DNA from: Pyxicephalus adspersus
Lineage: Eukaryota; Chordata; Amphibia; Anura; Pyxicephalidae
Direction: 5' to 3'
DNA: 64,000 nt
Assembly (NCBI RefSeq): GCF_032062135.1
Contig: NC_092861.1
Span: forward strand, 117,437,365 to 117,501,364
The notes beneath the pieces are model-generated. The model searched no databases. It was not told the DNA's origin and saw nothing but the letters and a program-made list of their open reading frames with translations. Positions 1-11,814 of the stretch are shown here, in pieces (position 1 is the stretch's first letter; every line of letters begins with the position of its first letter). Position numbers and translations under genes: made by a program.

Positions 1-610
1 CGTAACTCCAACGACCTGAAACTTGCTTGTGCCTCTGCCATCACAGTTTTAAGAATCGCAAAGACCTAATATTTGCACAGTTACGTACTAAGATATTAGG
101 CTGTCATATGCCCCCACACTCATTTTTCTATTTCATCTGGAAGGGGGCAACACCAGGAACTTCCCAGCATCCCCTCTGAAAATCCTGTTTAATATTATTA
201 TTAATCTTGTAGTTGTACAGGAGTTTCTAGAGTAGTCTAGGGAAATTCTTTCTTCTTTCTTACCTCAGAATTGTGTGGCTTTAATGGCCAACTAGTCACT
301 GGGTAGGGGTGGAGGGCTTGGCAAGACAGTATGATAGCCTGGGCAGGACTGTCTAACCAAGGGCAACATTTCCATGCATCTAAAATTGTCCTGCATAATT
401 ACCAATATTTGTAGTTAGAAGGGATGTTTTAAAAATTTCAGGAAAAAAATAGTCACCCAGCAAAGTGAGTTGCTTGTAGCGTGAAAATAAAATAAAACCT
501 ACATTAACATTCACAGACACTGGTGGTCAGTGGCTGGCAATAGTATAACTACCCTGCTAGCAATAATATAATATAAGGAAATAATAACAAACAAGCAACT
601 CCCCTTTACC
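1..610. other. Intergenic, nothing recognised
   Basis: AT-rich sequence without coding frames, splice structure or repeats that I can name. Confidence 0.5.
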
Positions 611-2150
611 TTCTAGGTCTTCGTGCAAGGGTCTTGACAGGGTTCTTGCACCTCTTTTACAAGGGACTCTCTCATTTCTTCTTTGTTGCCTTCGAAGGGT
701 CTTAGCAAAGTTCTTATAGGTCACCTTGCAAGGGTCTTGGAAGGATTCTCTTTGCCTGCATTAAGGGGTCTTGGCAGGGTTCTCCCACTTCCCTTACATG
801 AGACTCTTTCATTTCTTCTTTGTCACTGGAACTGGAGTTCTTCCAGCTTCCTTGCATGGGATTCTCTGGTGTCCTATTGGTCATCTTGCATAGATGCCTC
901 TTTTCCACAGTAGTCTCTTGTGTCTTCCAGGACACCCTCCAAGGGTCTTGGCAGGGTCCTCCAGCCTCCCTTACAAGGGATCCTTTTTTATCTTCAAAAG
1001 TAAGGGTTTTCCCGCAACCCTTAAAAATTACTCTATGATATCTTCTTGGTCACCGTGCAAGGGTCTTTGGCAGGGTTCTTCCACCTCCCATGCTTGTGAT
1101 TCTCTAGTGTCTTCTGGCTTATCTTGAAATGGTCTTTAAAGGAATCTCTCACCTCCTTTGTAGAGTACTCTTGTGTTTTCTAGGTTACCTTGCCGTTCTT
1201 GGCAGAATCTTTCAGCCTCCCATGGAATTTATACTTTTTTTTTGTTCTAGTCCACCTTGCAAGGGTTTTGGCAGGGTCCTCCCACCTTCCAGTGTTGTGA
1301 CAGCATCCTCTTGCCAACCTTACAAGGGACTACCTTATGTGATTTAGGTTAACTCTCAAGGGTATGGTCAGGGCTCTCCCATTCTCTTGCAAAGGATTTG
1401 ATTTGGTCTTGCAAAGGACTCTCTCATTTCTTCTTAAGCACCTTGCAAGAGTCTTGGCAGGGTTCACCCCCTTGTATGGGACCTACTAGTGTATTCTGGG
1501 TCATCTTAAAGTGGTTCTCCCACTTGTTTTGCATAGTACTCCTTTTGTCTTCTAGGTCACCATTCATGGGTCTTGACAGAGTTCTCTCACTTCATTTTCA
1601 AGGGACTCACTGATGACACCTTTTAGGGGTTTTTGCAGGGTCCTCCTGCCTTCCCTACAAGGGATTTACTGGTGTCTTTTTGATCACTTGCAAGGGCCTT
1701 GGTGGAGTCATCATTTTGCAAAGCTTGTAGCATGATTCTTCCACCTCCCTTACAAGGAACTAATTTCTTCTTGTTCACCTTGCAAGGATTTTTGCAGGGT
1801 CCTCCCACCTCTCTTACAATGGATCCTTCCACCTATGTTACATTGGTGGTCTTACCACATCCCTAGAAAAGGATCCCTGTAGATCTTCTAGTTCAGTTCT
1901 TAAATTGTATGGGAGGGTTCTGTTGCCTCCCTAACAAGGAACTGCTCCATATGGTTTATGTCAGCTTGCAGAGGGTTTTGGTGGGGTAGTCTCACCTCTC
2001 TTGCAAGGGACCCCTTTGCATCTTTTTAGTGACCTTACAAGGGTCTTGGCAGGGTTCTCTTTCTTCCCTTACAAGGGACTCTCCTGTTATTATTTAGTCA
2101 CCTTGCATGGGTCTTGCAGGGTCTTACATCCCTTACAAGGGAATCATCGT
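611..2150 (+). repeat. Degenerate minisatellite, block 1
   Basis: Roughly twenty imperfect repeats of a unit of about 65-75 bp with the core CACCTTGCAAGGGTCTTGG, then CAGGGTTCTCCCACCTCCCT and ACAAGGGACTCTC. Many short frames arise from it in several phases. They share the repeat peptides and are not genes. Confidence 0.85.
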
Positions 2151-2640
2151 AACTTATAATGAAGAGCTCAGAGTCTGTGTGGGGAGCAGGATGTTGCCAG
2201 CATAATAACATAGGAAGGAGTAATAGAGTTTGGGATGATTAACAAAACACTTGTTTTTAATTCATCCTTTCTGCAGTTAAGCTGTGGCACTGCATAGTTC
2301 AAATCACTATCACTTTATGTGTATGTGTGGTTTCTGGAAAGCTGTGTTTCTCTATCCCATTTGACCCATTTAGAAAAGACACTTATCATGTTTCTTTATA
2401 TAGATGACTGCTATAGAAAATTATTACAAAATTGTATGTAAATTACAAAATTAGGAACAGCAAAGAAAACAAAGTGTGAAAGGTATGTAAAAGAATAATT
2501 TTAAATACCTAATACAATAAAAATTCATAAGCTTCTTTACTAAGCACTTAGAGAAAAAGATGCCCCAAAGACAAGGTGACCTGAAGGAGACAAAAGATTC
2601 CCTTGAAGGGAAATGGGAGCACCCTGCAAAGACCACTGCA
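2151..2640. other. Spacer between minisatellite blocks
   Basis: AT-rich, no gene seen. Traces of the repeat unit return from about 2570 (CAAGGTGACC, CCTTGAAGGGAAA), partly in inverted orientation. Confidence 0.4.
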
Positions 2641-2870
2641 AGGTGGAAAGGAAATGAAAGAGAGTTTGTAAGGACATTGGCAGAGTCCTCCCGCCTCCCT
2701 AACAAAGTACTATTTTGTGCCCTCCAGGTTACTTTGTAAGGGTCTTGGCAGGGTCTTCATGCCTCCCTTTGAGAGGATTTTTTTATATCTTCTGGTTCAT
2801 ATACTGGTTCATATACTTGTCAAGGTCCTCCCACCTCTCTTAGAAGGAACTGCCTTATAAAATTTAAGTC
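2641..2870 (+). repeat. Degenerate minisatellite, block 2
   Basis: Same unit as block 1: GTAAGGGTCTTGGCAGGGTC followed by the CCTCCCTTTGAGAGGA form. About three copies. Confidence 0.75.
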
Positions 2871-3834
2871 ACCATAAACTTTACAATTCATACTGCCTTC
2901 ACTTTTGCATAGGATGCACCAGTCATATGCTGTCATATGCTATCATATATTCATAATTTATTATCTATTAGTGAAATAATAGTGAAATATATAATTAAAT
3001 ACATTACTTTGTACATATAGGGATGTATTAAAGTTATACATAAAGTTTCATATGAAAGTTTCAACAACAAGAAAACACTACTGGTACGCCATCTTGTGGA
3101 TATATTTATTATTACCAACATTAAAATGTTACAATTTGTACATACAACATACAATTGATTATCAATAATAGCAACTTTGTTTCATTACAAATATTACCTG
3201 AATGTGGTTAAAAACATATATTAAACTTCCATTACACAATATATTAATATCCCGCAGTCATATCTATGTAAGTACTATTCTTAAAAGACTGTTTGTACAT
3301 AACCTTTGCTTATGCCTATTTTTCTATACAGTCTATCTCTGGATACTCACCTGAAGCTAGATCTTCAAGTACATATTGATTACATTGCATTGATGATCAA
3401 GTAAGATATTTTGTAGTACTATAACATTATTTCTGACCCAAATTTGTTCTTTCTTTTTATATTTTGCACTCCTCATATATATTTATATTATAATTAGATT
3501 ATCCAAATCCATTTGGCCACTTCATGAAATGGATTATTTCCTTCTCTCATTACAATACATTAATGCATGCGTAAGTCAGTGTTAATATATCTTATTGCTA
3601 AGCATATGAATGTAAACTTTGGATACATTATTTATACAATGTAATATTAAAATTTTTAGGATCTCTTTCCTTCCCCTGATGAAGCCCATTTTGGGCAAAA
3701 CAAGGCGAGTTTCAGACAGTAACTATATACTAATCTTCATCATTGATACGATCTACACATATTTTAGTGTTCAAAGACCTATAGGGAGCATATGTTTGAT
3801 CGATTATGTACATATATTTGCTATTATCCCCTAT
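2871..3834. other. AT-rich spacer with LINE-like relic
   Basis: No gene. At 3676-3712 the motif CCTGATGAAGCCCATTTTGG with GCAAAACAAGGCG resembles the GATGAAG...GCGAAACGCG motif that recurs near element ends in amphibian genomes. A similar trace, TTCCTGACGACC...GAGAAACGCGTC, lies at 4896-4928. The family is not identified. Confidence 0.35.
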
Positions 3835-4180
3835 GGGGTTTTCAAAGTCACCATACAAAGATCTTGGTAGTGTTCTCCAGCTTCCCGTAAAGGGTCTCTC
3901 ATTTCACCTTTATCACTTTCCAAGGGACTTGCCAGGGTTCTTCAATGTCTCTTGTATGAGGCTACCTGGTGTCCTCTTTATAATTCTACAAGGGTCTCAA
4001 TAGGGTCCCCCAACTCAGTTGCACAGCACTCTCTTTTCTCTATGACATCACCTACAAGGTTCTCTATTCTGTCTTGTTGGTCACCTTCCAGGGATTTAGA
4101 AGGGTATTCCTGCCTCCTATGCAGGGGATCAATATGCATCTTCTCAGCCATTTTGTCGGGGTCTTGGTAGGGTAAATAGC
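3835..4180 (+). repeat. Degenerate minisatellite, block 3
   Basis: Units again with TCACC, AAGGGTCTC and TCTTGGTAGGGT cores. Ends at about 4175 (GGGTCTTGGTAGGGT). Confidence 0.75.
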
Positions 4181-4329
4181 ATTTAAAAATGGTATTATAA
4201 TGCTGTTTTTTTATTTACTTTCCACTTCTTATAACATGCCCCACAGGTCTCTCCCTAAAACTAGTAGATGGCGCCATTACAATATTTATAGAGTATTACA
4301 GAAAGGAAAATATTCGTCTTATCACTGTT

Positions 4330-4600
4330 CCCGTACCGTCCTCTATGGTCCTGGTTGTCATAGCAGCCAGATCTAGTAAGTGCCAGCCCCGATACGAAGG
4401 CGTAGCTACATGACAGCGCGTAAGCGCCTACGGAGGGCGTGGTTTCTGAATCGCACAGGCGGGGCAGATGGCCGATGTGGATGTCGGTCAGGAAGCCTCG
4501 TAGTGATAGGGCGGCTGTCCCGGAGAGGTACCCGAGGTGTTCTGCAGGAGCAGCATGGATTCCGCGACAGTGGAGGAAGGCAGTGGCGGCAAGGTACTGA
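4330..4600 (+). promoter_or_regulatory. CpG-rich patch, possible promoter
   Basis: Dense CG dinucleotides and GGGCGG-type boxes within about 270 bp, standing out from AT-rich surroundings. No TATA box is seen. It would fit a CpG-island promoter for the candidate exon at 4555, or a GC-rich repeat. Confidence 0.3.
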
Positions 4601-5555
4601 GACAGGGTGTTTATATATTAATGTCATCCCCTGTCAGCCCTGGGAGTGCGGCTAGGTATTCATTACCTATAGAGGTGCAGGGCAATGCTTCCGACTCTGT
4701 GCTACATGTTTTTACATCTATAAGGGATTGGTTTCTTTGGTCTGTATGCCTTAGCGGAGAGAGAAAAAAGTGTGGAGATAAGTAAGTCAGTAATGAATTA
4801 TAAATATAAAACCAAGATAGCTATGTTATATTGGTATAAATCATAAATTGGTATAAATTATATATGGAAATGTATCTGTGATTATAGGCATGATTGTTCC
4901 TGACGACCTAGTTGTGAGAAACGCGTCAGACTTGAATTTATAGACCTACCCACAAAAATGACTGACCAAACGTGTTGAAAACCATTCCTGATTTTATTAT
5001 CAATATTTTATGTCATTTTTTGAATAAATTATTAAACTGCTACGTGTTTGAAAAAACTTTTTATGCCATTAAGTTTCCGGGGTGATTGACCTACCCAATA
5101 TGAAAATTGTATGATAAAACTAGGGATGTGGCATACGTAAAAGCTTTGAAATGATTTAAGAGAAATTGTCCATAAAAAATATTTGAACCAAAGGTGAAGC
5201 TGCGCAGTTCAGCTTTTTGACAGTTTCCCCGAGTGATCAGACAGGTAGGAAAGATTATTGCATAGGGGACATTGCCTGTCTCTTTCTATAATAATAACCT
5301 TCCTGATCATGGATTCTTACAAGTGTAACAATTCAGTTTAAATATACGTGGGTCTTTTACCTGGTATGGGGGTGACATTTTATTCCATTGCAGGACTCTG
5401 CAGCAACCCAGCCCAAGAAGAGGATCCAAAGATTTGACATTGGTTCTGATTCTGGAAGCTGGGCAATGGCAGCTTCCAGCACTGCTTTGGAGCTTTGGCT
5501 GTGGTATTTTACTTCCATTGTGACCCATACTTTGGAAAGAATGCAGTTTATTTAA
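4555..5555 (+). CDS. Possible small two-exon gene start (weak)
   Basis: A CpG-rich patch (about 4370-4600), unusual in this AT-rich DNA, contains an ATG followed by 13 codons (4555-4593) and a plausible donor AAG/GTACTG. A good pyrimidine-AG acceptor at 5393 opens a 53-codon frame (5394-5555) in matching phase. The joined 66-residue product has a basic-acidic segment (KKRIQRFDIGSDSG) but no domain I recognise. An alternative donor AA/GTAAGT lies at about 4781. The remainder of exon 2 does not look strongly coding, so this may be only the first exons of a longer gene, a 5' UTR, or chance. Confidence 0.25.
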
Positions 5556-5852
5556 TAACTATTGGGTTATGGGTCACAGCTCTGATTGTTACTGGAATGA
5601 CAAAAATTATGACCTGCGTGTCCTCAGAGTGGTGTGATGATGGGATGGTGTTTGTTGCATCACTGTATATTTATGTTGCCCTATCCTGCAAGACAGGGAA
5701 TTATGTATTGTGACATTAAAATACTTATTTATGGTTGGGTGTTATTATTCAATCATTTTGTCCAGAATAGTGTTATCCTGTCCTGTTGCGGATTGTTTGT
5801 GCTGTGGTCTGTATGTCAGATGATTCCTTTTAGACTTTATTAATATTATTAA

Positions 5853-6175
5853 CATTACCTTGTATTTATATAGCGCCAACACATTACAGCAGCATTTACA
5901 AAGTCATGTCACTGTGTGTGTGTGCTTCTCAGGGAGCTTATAATGTAATGATCCAATAAAAACAAATGTCATTAGCATGGTCTAAGGAACATTTTGAGGG
6001 GGAATTCAATGTTTTTGAGATGTTGGAGTAAACTCGAGTGCCTGGAGAAAACTCGTGCAAACACATTCCAGAGAACATTCCACCTCCATGCGGAAAGTGT
6101 CCTTGCCAAGATTCAAACTTGGGACCCCAGTGCTGTGAGTGTAAGAGTTCTAATAAGCCAAACATGCCACCAATA
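5853..6175 (+). repeat. Dispersed LINE/SINE-type repeat (ATATAGCGCC family)
   Basis: Starts TATTTATATAGCGCCAACAC and runs through the eroded GGAGAAAACTCGTGCAAACA and CATGCGGAAAGTGTCCTTGC blocks typical of the very common fish/frog repeat that includes GGAGGAAACCCACGCAAACA. Assignment to the L2/CR1 group is from memory of the family. Confidence 0.65.
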
Positions 6176-6339
6176 TTAGTGCTGCATATTTAGCTTCTGG
6201 ATAATTCTGCCCGAGTAGTATATGTCGCTGAAAAATTCATATAGCACATTTGAAATCCCATTCCTTACGAGTTTTGGATCTCAAACTCTAACAGATGCAC
6301 AACCTGAGATTCAAATTCCAGCTCCTGTGCTTTGCCTTT

Positions 6340-6560
6340 CAATCCCTCCACAGATCTTGTCCACTTACCTTTCTGACCTGGTAAAAAAAATACTCCCCTC
6401 TCTTCGCTCATAAAACCCTTTTCTACTTCCCACCACTCCATATTTCCCCTCCTATTGTGTGTTACTTCCCCCACCTCCTAGATTGTAAGCTCTTCAGGAT
6501 GGTCCTCTCCTCCTCCTGTGTCCCTGCCTGTATCTATATTATTATTAATACCTTTATGAT
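6340..6560 (+). repeat. L2-type LINE 3' end fragment
   Basis: Contains CCTAGATTGTAAGCTCTTC and CCTCCTCCTGTGTCCCTG, the familiar 3' tail of a LINE in frogs. The preceding frame (CTTACCTTTCTGACCTGGTA) matches the end region of its reverse-transcriptase ORF. Strongly eroded. Confidence 0.6.
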
Positions 6561-7267
6561 CACAGTGTTAGATGGCTGTTTCCAGCAGGATATTGCACCA
6601 TGTTAGGGTGCACAAATCATCTAATTTAGGTTTCCTAAACGTGACAATGAGTTCACTACACTGAACATCCTTAGTCACCAGATGTCATTCCAATAGAACA
6701 ACTTTAGGATTTGGAGGAATGGGAGATTCACATCATAAATATACTGCCCACAAATCTGTATCAACTGGATTATACCATCATGGACTGATATCCCAGAGGA
6801 ATCTTTGCCATAAAAAAATTACAGCAATTCTGAAGAAAAAATGTGGTCCAATCCACTCAGCAAGTGTGAAGCTTTTGCAAATTTTGACTAAAACCTTACT
6901 AGGTTTTCAAAACCTATAATCCTAGGTTTCAAACATTTTTACAACCTAAAAATACTTAAACCTGCTCGAAAAAATGGTTTTCATTTAAACAAAAGTGTTT
7001 ATTTTTATCATTTTGTTCCAAACATTTTCATGCGGTTGAATTGGTGTTTCAGTCATTTACTACAGTGTCCAGGGTCACATGGTTGCTGCTTAACTTGCCC
7101 TAATGACTTTGGAGCCAGCTATGTGCACTTCTTTTTCAGGGATTTTTTCCAGAATCTCCCTGTGAAAAAGTAACTTGAAAAGTTAAAAATGCCCCTTTGC
7201 CTAAAACCACTCCTTATCTACTTCCTCTGAAAATTAGGGTGAATTTAGCTTTAACTTAAAATATTGG
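6561..7267. other. Intergenic, nothing recognised
   Basis: AT-rich DNA with no gene or clear repeat. Confidence 0.45.
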
Positions 7268-7681
7268 TTAGAAGGAAAAGGAAAAGAGAGGCTTCTAAAT
7301 GGCACCAAATGTTTACAGTAATCTTGTATAAAACAGTATAATTGTATTATTCTCCGAATACAAAAAAATTTAAAACAATGATAAAGTTATGTTACAAATT
7401 GGCATGATAAGGGACTCTATTCACACTATATAGGTTAATAGTAGGTTTTACAGACTTGCGTATAGATCTTTTTGTCTTAAGATCTATATGCAAGTCCATA
7501 ACACCTACTATTGACCTATATAGTGTGAATAGAGTCCCTTATCATACCAATTTGTAACATAACCTTATCATTATTTTAAAGTTTTTTATATTTGAAGAAT
7601 AATAAAATTATACTGTTTTTATACATAATTACTGTAAACCTATGGCGCCTTTTTAGAAACCTCCTTTTCTATTTCTTCTAA
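7268..7681. mobile_element. Foldback (long inverted repeat) MITE, 414 bp
   Basis: Two arms of about 200 bp (7268-7470 and 7479-7681) are near-perfect reverse complements around an 8-base loop (TTTGTCTT at 7471-7478). The outer ends are TTAGAAGGAAAAGG and its mirror. No coding capacity. The flanks contain AAAATATTGG and ATATATTCC, but no certain target duplication. Confidence 0.85.
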
Positions 7682-7894
7682 ATATATTCCAATTTTGGAC
7701 ACCAAAGGCTTTGGCACCCAGACCAACTGATTGGGATACTATACCCATACTAAGTAACTGATGTTCAGCTAGCTAGAGACTATTACTAGTTTGAAATATT
7801 GGTTCACAAAATACAAGATATTAAAATCCAACAGCTGGAGCTTTATGGCCTTTCTTGTGCATTTACAATCTTAGCACCTTTGATGAAAAAAACC

Positions 7895-8080
7895 TAAAGC
7901 TCTCCAAAACTGGAGAATATATACTGTTATGGAGAACCTGGGTCATTTCATAATCATTTGCTATTATTTGGCAAATGTTTTCAATCCTGGTCCCGAACTA
8001 TTTCAGGTTTGCTAGATCACCCAGGTTTTCCTATGATAGTCTATCTTCTCCCATCTTGGAGAGCTTTAATAAACCTATTG
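7895..8080. mobile_element. Palindromic MITE copy 1
   Basis: Left arm AAGCTCTCCAAAACTGGAGA, right arm CTTGGAGAGCTTTAATAAAC, with the inner GGAGAACCTGGGT and ATCACCCAGG. Same family as the copies at 8112, 9765, 10258, 22175 and 25062. Confidence 0.7.
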
Positions 8081-8111
8081 CTATGATTTTTGACCAGAGA
8101 GCTTGATCTGA

Positions 8112-8312
8112 TGGGCCTGATTTAATAAAGATCTCCAAGGCTGCAGAAGATACACTTTCATCACTGAACCTGTGGCATTCAGCAAACATAGAATGGATCT
8201 GGTCCAGGAAAACATTTACTAAGAAATAATAAATTAAGAAATCCATTGCAGGTTTCACTGATGAAAGTGTATCCTCCTCAGCCTTGGAGAGCTTTAATAA
8301 ATCAGACCAGAT
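8112..8312. mobile_element. Palindromic MITE copy 2
   Basis: Begins GGGCCTGATTTAATAAAGAT and ends AGCTTTAATAAATCAGACC. The arms include ACACTTTCATCA and TGATGAAAGTGT, and the centre includes GGATCTGGTCCAGG. Confidence 0.8.
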
Positions 8313-9071
8313 GTGTCAGTCAGATGGGAGATGACTGGCCACTTTGGCTAATCTTTTAACGTTCATTTGTAAACCAGGGCAACAAAAATAAATAACATTT
8401 ATTAAAAAAAACACAACCCTAAAAATGAAGGATTGTAATTTGCCTTTAATAATTTATCCCTACATACATAAAAATAGCTGGACTAAGCGCAGCAGCATAA
8501 AACCTGTTCAGGCATTTGTATGCTGTTACTGTTTCTAGCAAATTATGCCTCCCAGTACCTTCAGTCTGATTTACAGACTCAAGCGTGGTTATGTATGTGA
8601 ATACTAAATGTGTGTACTGTAAGGTAAGGATACAAACTAGTCCCTAAGCGGCAGCAGTGGATGTTTGATTTGTGAAACAAATATTTTTTATTTGTGTGCA
8701 AGCTTTGTAAATTAATTTTCCTTTACAAAAGGCAACAGAGGATTATATAAGTCCTGTGGTTTGATGTTATGAACAGACAATAAAACTGGGGTCATTTTGA
8801 AATTGTTTAACCACCATTATATCATTTTTTTGGTTTTCAAGGACAGTGACCTGGCAGACGTCCACATTTGGGTGTATTTTTGCTTTGTTTGCTTGCTTTT
8901 TCTCTAGATGGCATCAAATGGTATGTAAATATTGTGTATTCATAATATGATATATTATTATGTAATATTATATGTAAATTATGTAGATTGATCTTCTTGA
9001 TGACAAGTGACATTATTATTGCTTTGCTTGGTATGATATCAGTTATCTCCTGATTTCCTGTCGATGTCATA
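8313..9071. other. Intergenic, nothing recognised
   Basis: AT-rich DNA without gene or clear repeat. Confidence 0.4.
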
Positions 9072-9530
9072 TGCCAACTTGAGTCGCAACTTGAGGTTGC
9101 AACTTGAGTCGCACAACTTGAACGTGGCGTCTGAATTAAGTCACCTAGTAAATGGCTTGCGACTTGACTAGAGGGTTTTGTCCAGCGTCATGCGACGTCT
9201 TTTGTAACACCGCCTTCTTAAAAGTCCACGGCTTTCTCCTTTCTCCTCTGACAGCTGAAGGGGGTGGGGAGGAAGGCAGTGTTACAGAAGCCTCACTGCA
9301 TTCCTCCCCATCCCCTTTAGCTGTCAGCAGAGAAAGCCAAACTTGGTGGACAAGGATGCAAGGATTATGGGGAGGAAGGCATTATAGCAGGCTAAGTATG
9401 ACTTGCAAACAACTTGATAAATTTGGTGGCTTGACTTGGGACTTGACTTGGAAGAATTCTTGGTTGCTTGGGACTTGTTGTCAATGACTTAGGACTCAAC
9501 TTGGAAGGGTGACGACTTAGTCCAACCTCT
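9072..9530. mobile_element. Non-autonomous element with ACTTGACTTG ends and internal hairpin
   Basis: Both ends are rich in GACTTGACTTGG/CTTGAGTCGCAACTTG motifs. The middle (9230-9338) is an inverted repeat with arms of about 48 bp (GGCTTTCTCC...GGAGGAAGGCAGTG and its mirror). No meaningful coding frame. Superfamily not determined. Confidence 0.6.
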
Positions 9531-9764
9531 GTAGATGAGTAAGGCCAAGATCATAATATACTTCGGTAAATGAACAAAGTAAGGACCTACACAGCTCAAG
9601 AAACTGGTGAACCAAATTTTTGAGTGTTTACCCATCATGTCCATGTCCATGTCCGGAGAAGTTCAGGGTTTTAAATAAAATAAGCAGCCATGTAGCAAAA
9701 GCCAAACATCTGAAGATACACTGTCTGATAACCCAAGACTTAACATCATTTAGGCCAACACAAT
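9531..9764. other. Spacer
   Basis: Nothing recognised. Confidence 0.4.
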
Positions 9765-9905
9765 GGCCCCGATTTATTTAGGCTCTCCAAGACTGAAAAA
9801 GATTAAAGATAAAGACTATTAAGGGAGAACCTGGGTGATCCAGCTAACCTGTAATTGATGTTTTAAAAATTATTTTTTAATTCTGGAACTGATTCATTCC
9901 AGGTA
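9765..9905. mobile_element. Palindromic MITE copy 3, left half only
   Basis: CCCCGATTTATTTAGGCTCT, then GGAGAACCTGGGTGATCCAG. The right arm is absent apart from a short GATTCATTCCAGGT trace. Confidence 0.65.
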
Positions 9906-10257
9906 CAAATATATACTGTATTTCTAATATAAAATATTTATTCTTTCATTAGATGGCAAAAGGAGTAATATACTTGTATGTATATATATTTTTTCCCTTG
10001 TATTTCCATTTAAGATTTGGAATTAATTACATAATTTGCTGCCTCGGAAAAGCAGAGCAATTCTAATGAACATTGGACCTCCAATTTTGGTTCTTCCCTA
10101 TCTAGCCAAATACAAAAATGTGGCAGCCATAAATACCAGATCAATTATAGAAGTAAAAACAGGGACTAAGAGGATCTGAGGACACTTTTAATTCCCAAGG
10201 TCACGAGTAGAGGTAAATGATTCAATATACAAATAGTTGGAAAAGAAATAAAACAGA
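9906..10257. other. Spacer
   Basis: AT-rich, nothing recognised. Confidence 0.4.
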
Positions 10258-10482
10258 ACACCTATTGGCCCTGATTTATTAAAGTTCTACAAGGCTGGAG
10301 AGAATATATTTTCATCAGTGAATCTAGCTGATACAGAAAACCTGGAATAGATTTCCTAAAAGTCATTAGCTATTTGTTAGCAAATGTTTTCAATTTTGGA
10401 CCAGATTCATTCCACTCAGCTTCACTGGTGAAAGTGTTTTCTTCCCAGCCTTGAAGATCTTTAATAAATCAGGCCCAGTGTG
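10258..10482. mobile_element. Palindromic MITE copy 4
   Basis: GGCCCTGATTTATTAAAGTT at the left, TTTAATAAATCAGGCCC at the right, and the usual ACACTTTCATC-type inner arms in eroded form. Confidence 0.8.
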
Positions 10483-11313
10483 CAAAAGGTAATAAATAAT
10501 TGTGGGGCAAGCATTCTGTGTCCGCAGTACCCAGAGCTAGATTTCTCCCTAGGCCATATATGCCTACAATCCTACCCCAATGCTTCTCCACTCTGTACTA
10601 CCTGCAGTTTGTGTGAAGCAGCATTTTTCTGTGAACCTGTGAAAAATATACTTGTCTCAGTAAATCTTTTGCTCTATTTAATTTGAGAATAGTATGTGTG
10701 CTTTACCGAAAAATACTCATCAAACATCTACAAAGCTCTATGCTGTAATAACCTTCACTGAGAACTTCCTAATATACATCTGGATTGGGAGAGACATCAT
10801 AGGTTGTTGTTTTGAGACTTGAATAAGGCATATTGATTTTTACAAGTACATTTGATGAGTATTTTTACAAGTATTTGCATGGAGAACAAGTTTATCAAAA
10901 CAACAAAATTAGTGTTGTAGGTGTTTGAACAAAACTATAATTGCATGATTACCACTTGTTAACTGGACTTTCAGTAATTCCTACTATTAGCTGATGTCCA
11001 GGGAGTCCAGGATGGCAAACAACTGCCAAATAAAATTAGCCAAATTAGAATTCCAGTCCAAGGTCTCTTGGATCACTAAAGTTCTAGCCTGATGATCTAT
11101 CTACAGTCTTCCAGAAGTGTGTACATTAGGGTCATTGTTAAAGGTTTCTTGGGTATCTAAAGACCCAACAAACCTATGTGCATCTGCATGTCTTTATGCT
11201 GGCTCAAGGCAAGAACAAACTGATATCTATTGTTTCCAATTGGCCGAGTTTGTGAGCGCTGGCTGAAAATGTAACAATATTATTACAGCATGTCTTATTT
11301 ATAATAAAGGTAT
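10483..11313. other. Intergenic, nothing recognised
   Basis: No gene or clear repeat. Confidence 0.4.
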
Positions 11314-11491
11314 TTAACCACCTTGCAGTTAAGCCCGACCTTCGCTCGGGCAAAAAAAAACTGCAAGGATGGTTAAGCCCGAGATTTTGTACATCCATAC
11401 TTACCTGGTCCCCCTGTGCTCATCCAGCGTCGTCCTCCATCGATGATCGTCCGCCGATCTCTCCAGCGTCGGGTGCCTTCGTCGGGTGACA

Positions 11492-11666
11492 GCGGGACCG
11501 GTAAGAAGCCGGCCGGCATCTTGTGTTCCGCCGGCCGGCATCTTGTGTTCCGCCGGCCGGCATCCTGTGATCCGCCGGGCCAGCGGATCACAAGATGCCG
11601 GCTGGTGGAACACAAGATGCCGGCCGGCGGAACACAAGATGCCGGCCGGCATCTTACCTGGACCCG
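11492..11666. repeat. GC-rich palindromic array of about 22-bp units
   Basis: Three copies of CCGGCATCTTGTGTTCCGCC in one direction are followed by three inverted copies (GGAACACAAGATGCCGGCCG), making one 175-bp inverted repeat centred at about 11579, bounded by GCGGGACCGGTAAG and its mirror. Confidence 0.85.
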
Positions 11667-11814
11667 CTGATCGTCCCACGTCGTCCTCGCTCCAGCGCCG
11701 GATGATCTCTGCAGGGAGAAGCCGTCCGGCGGAGAAAAAAAAAACCGGACGGCTCCTCCCTGCGTGCGTGATGACGTTGGCGCGTGTGCGGGAAATTCAA
11801 ACTGAAACTCATTC

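Noticed and set aside
683..1832. Series of 65-80 codon frames
   Set aside because: All lie in the minisatellite and repeat the same peptide words in shifting frames. No start context or splice structure.
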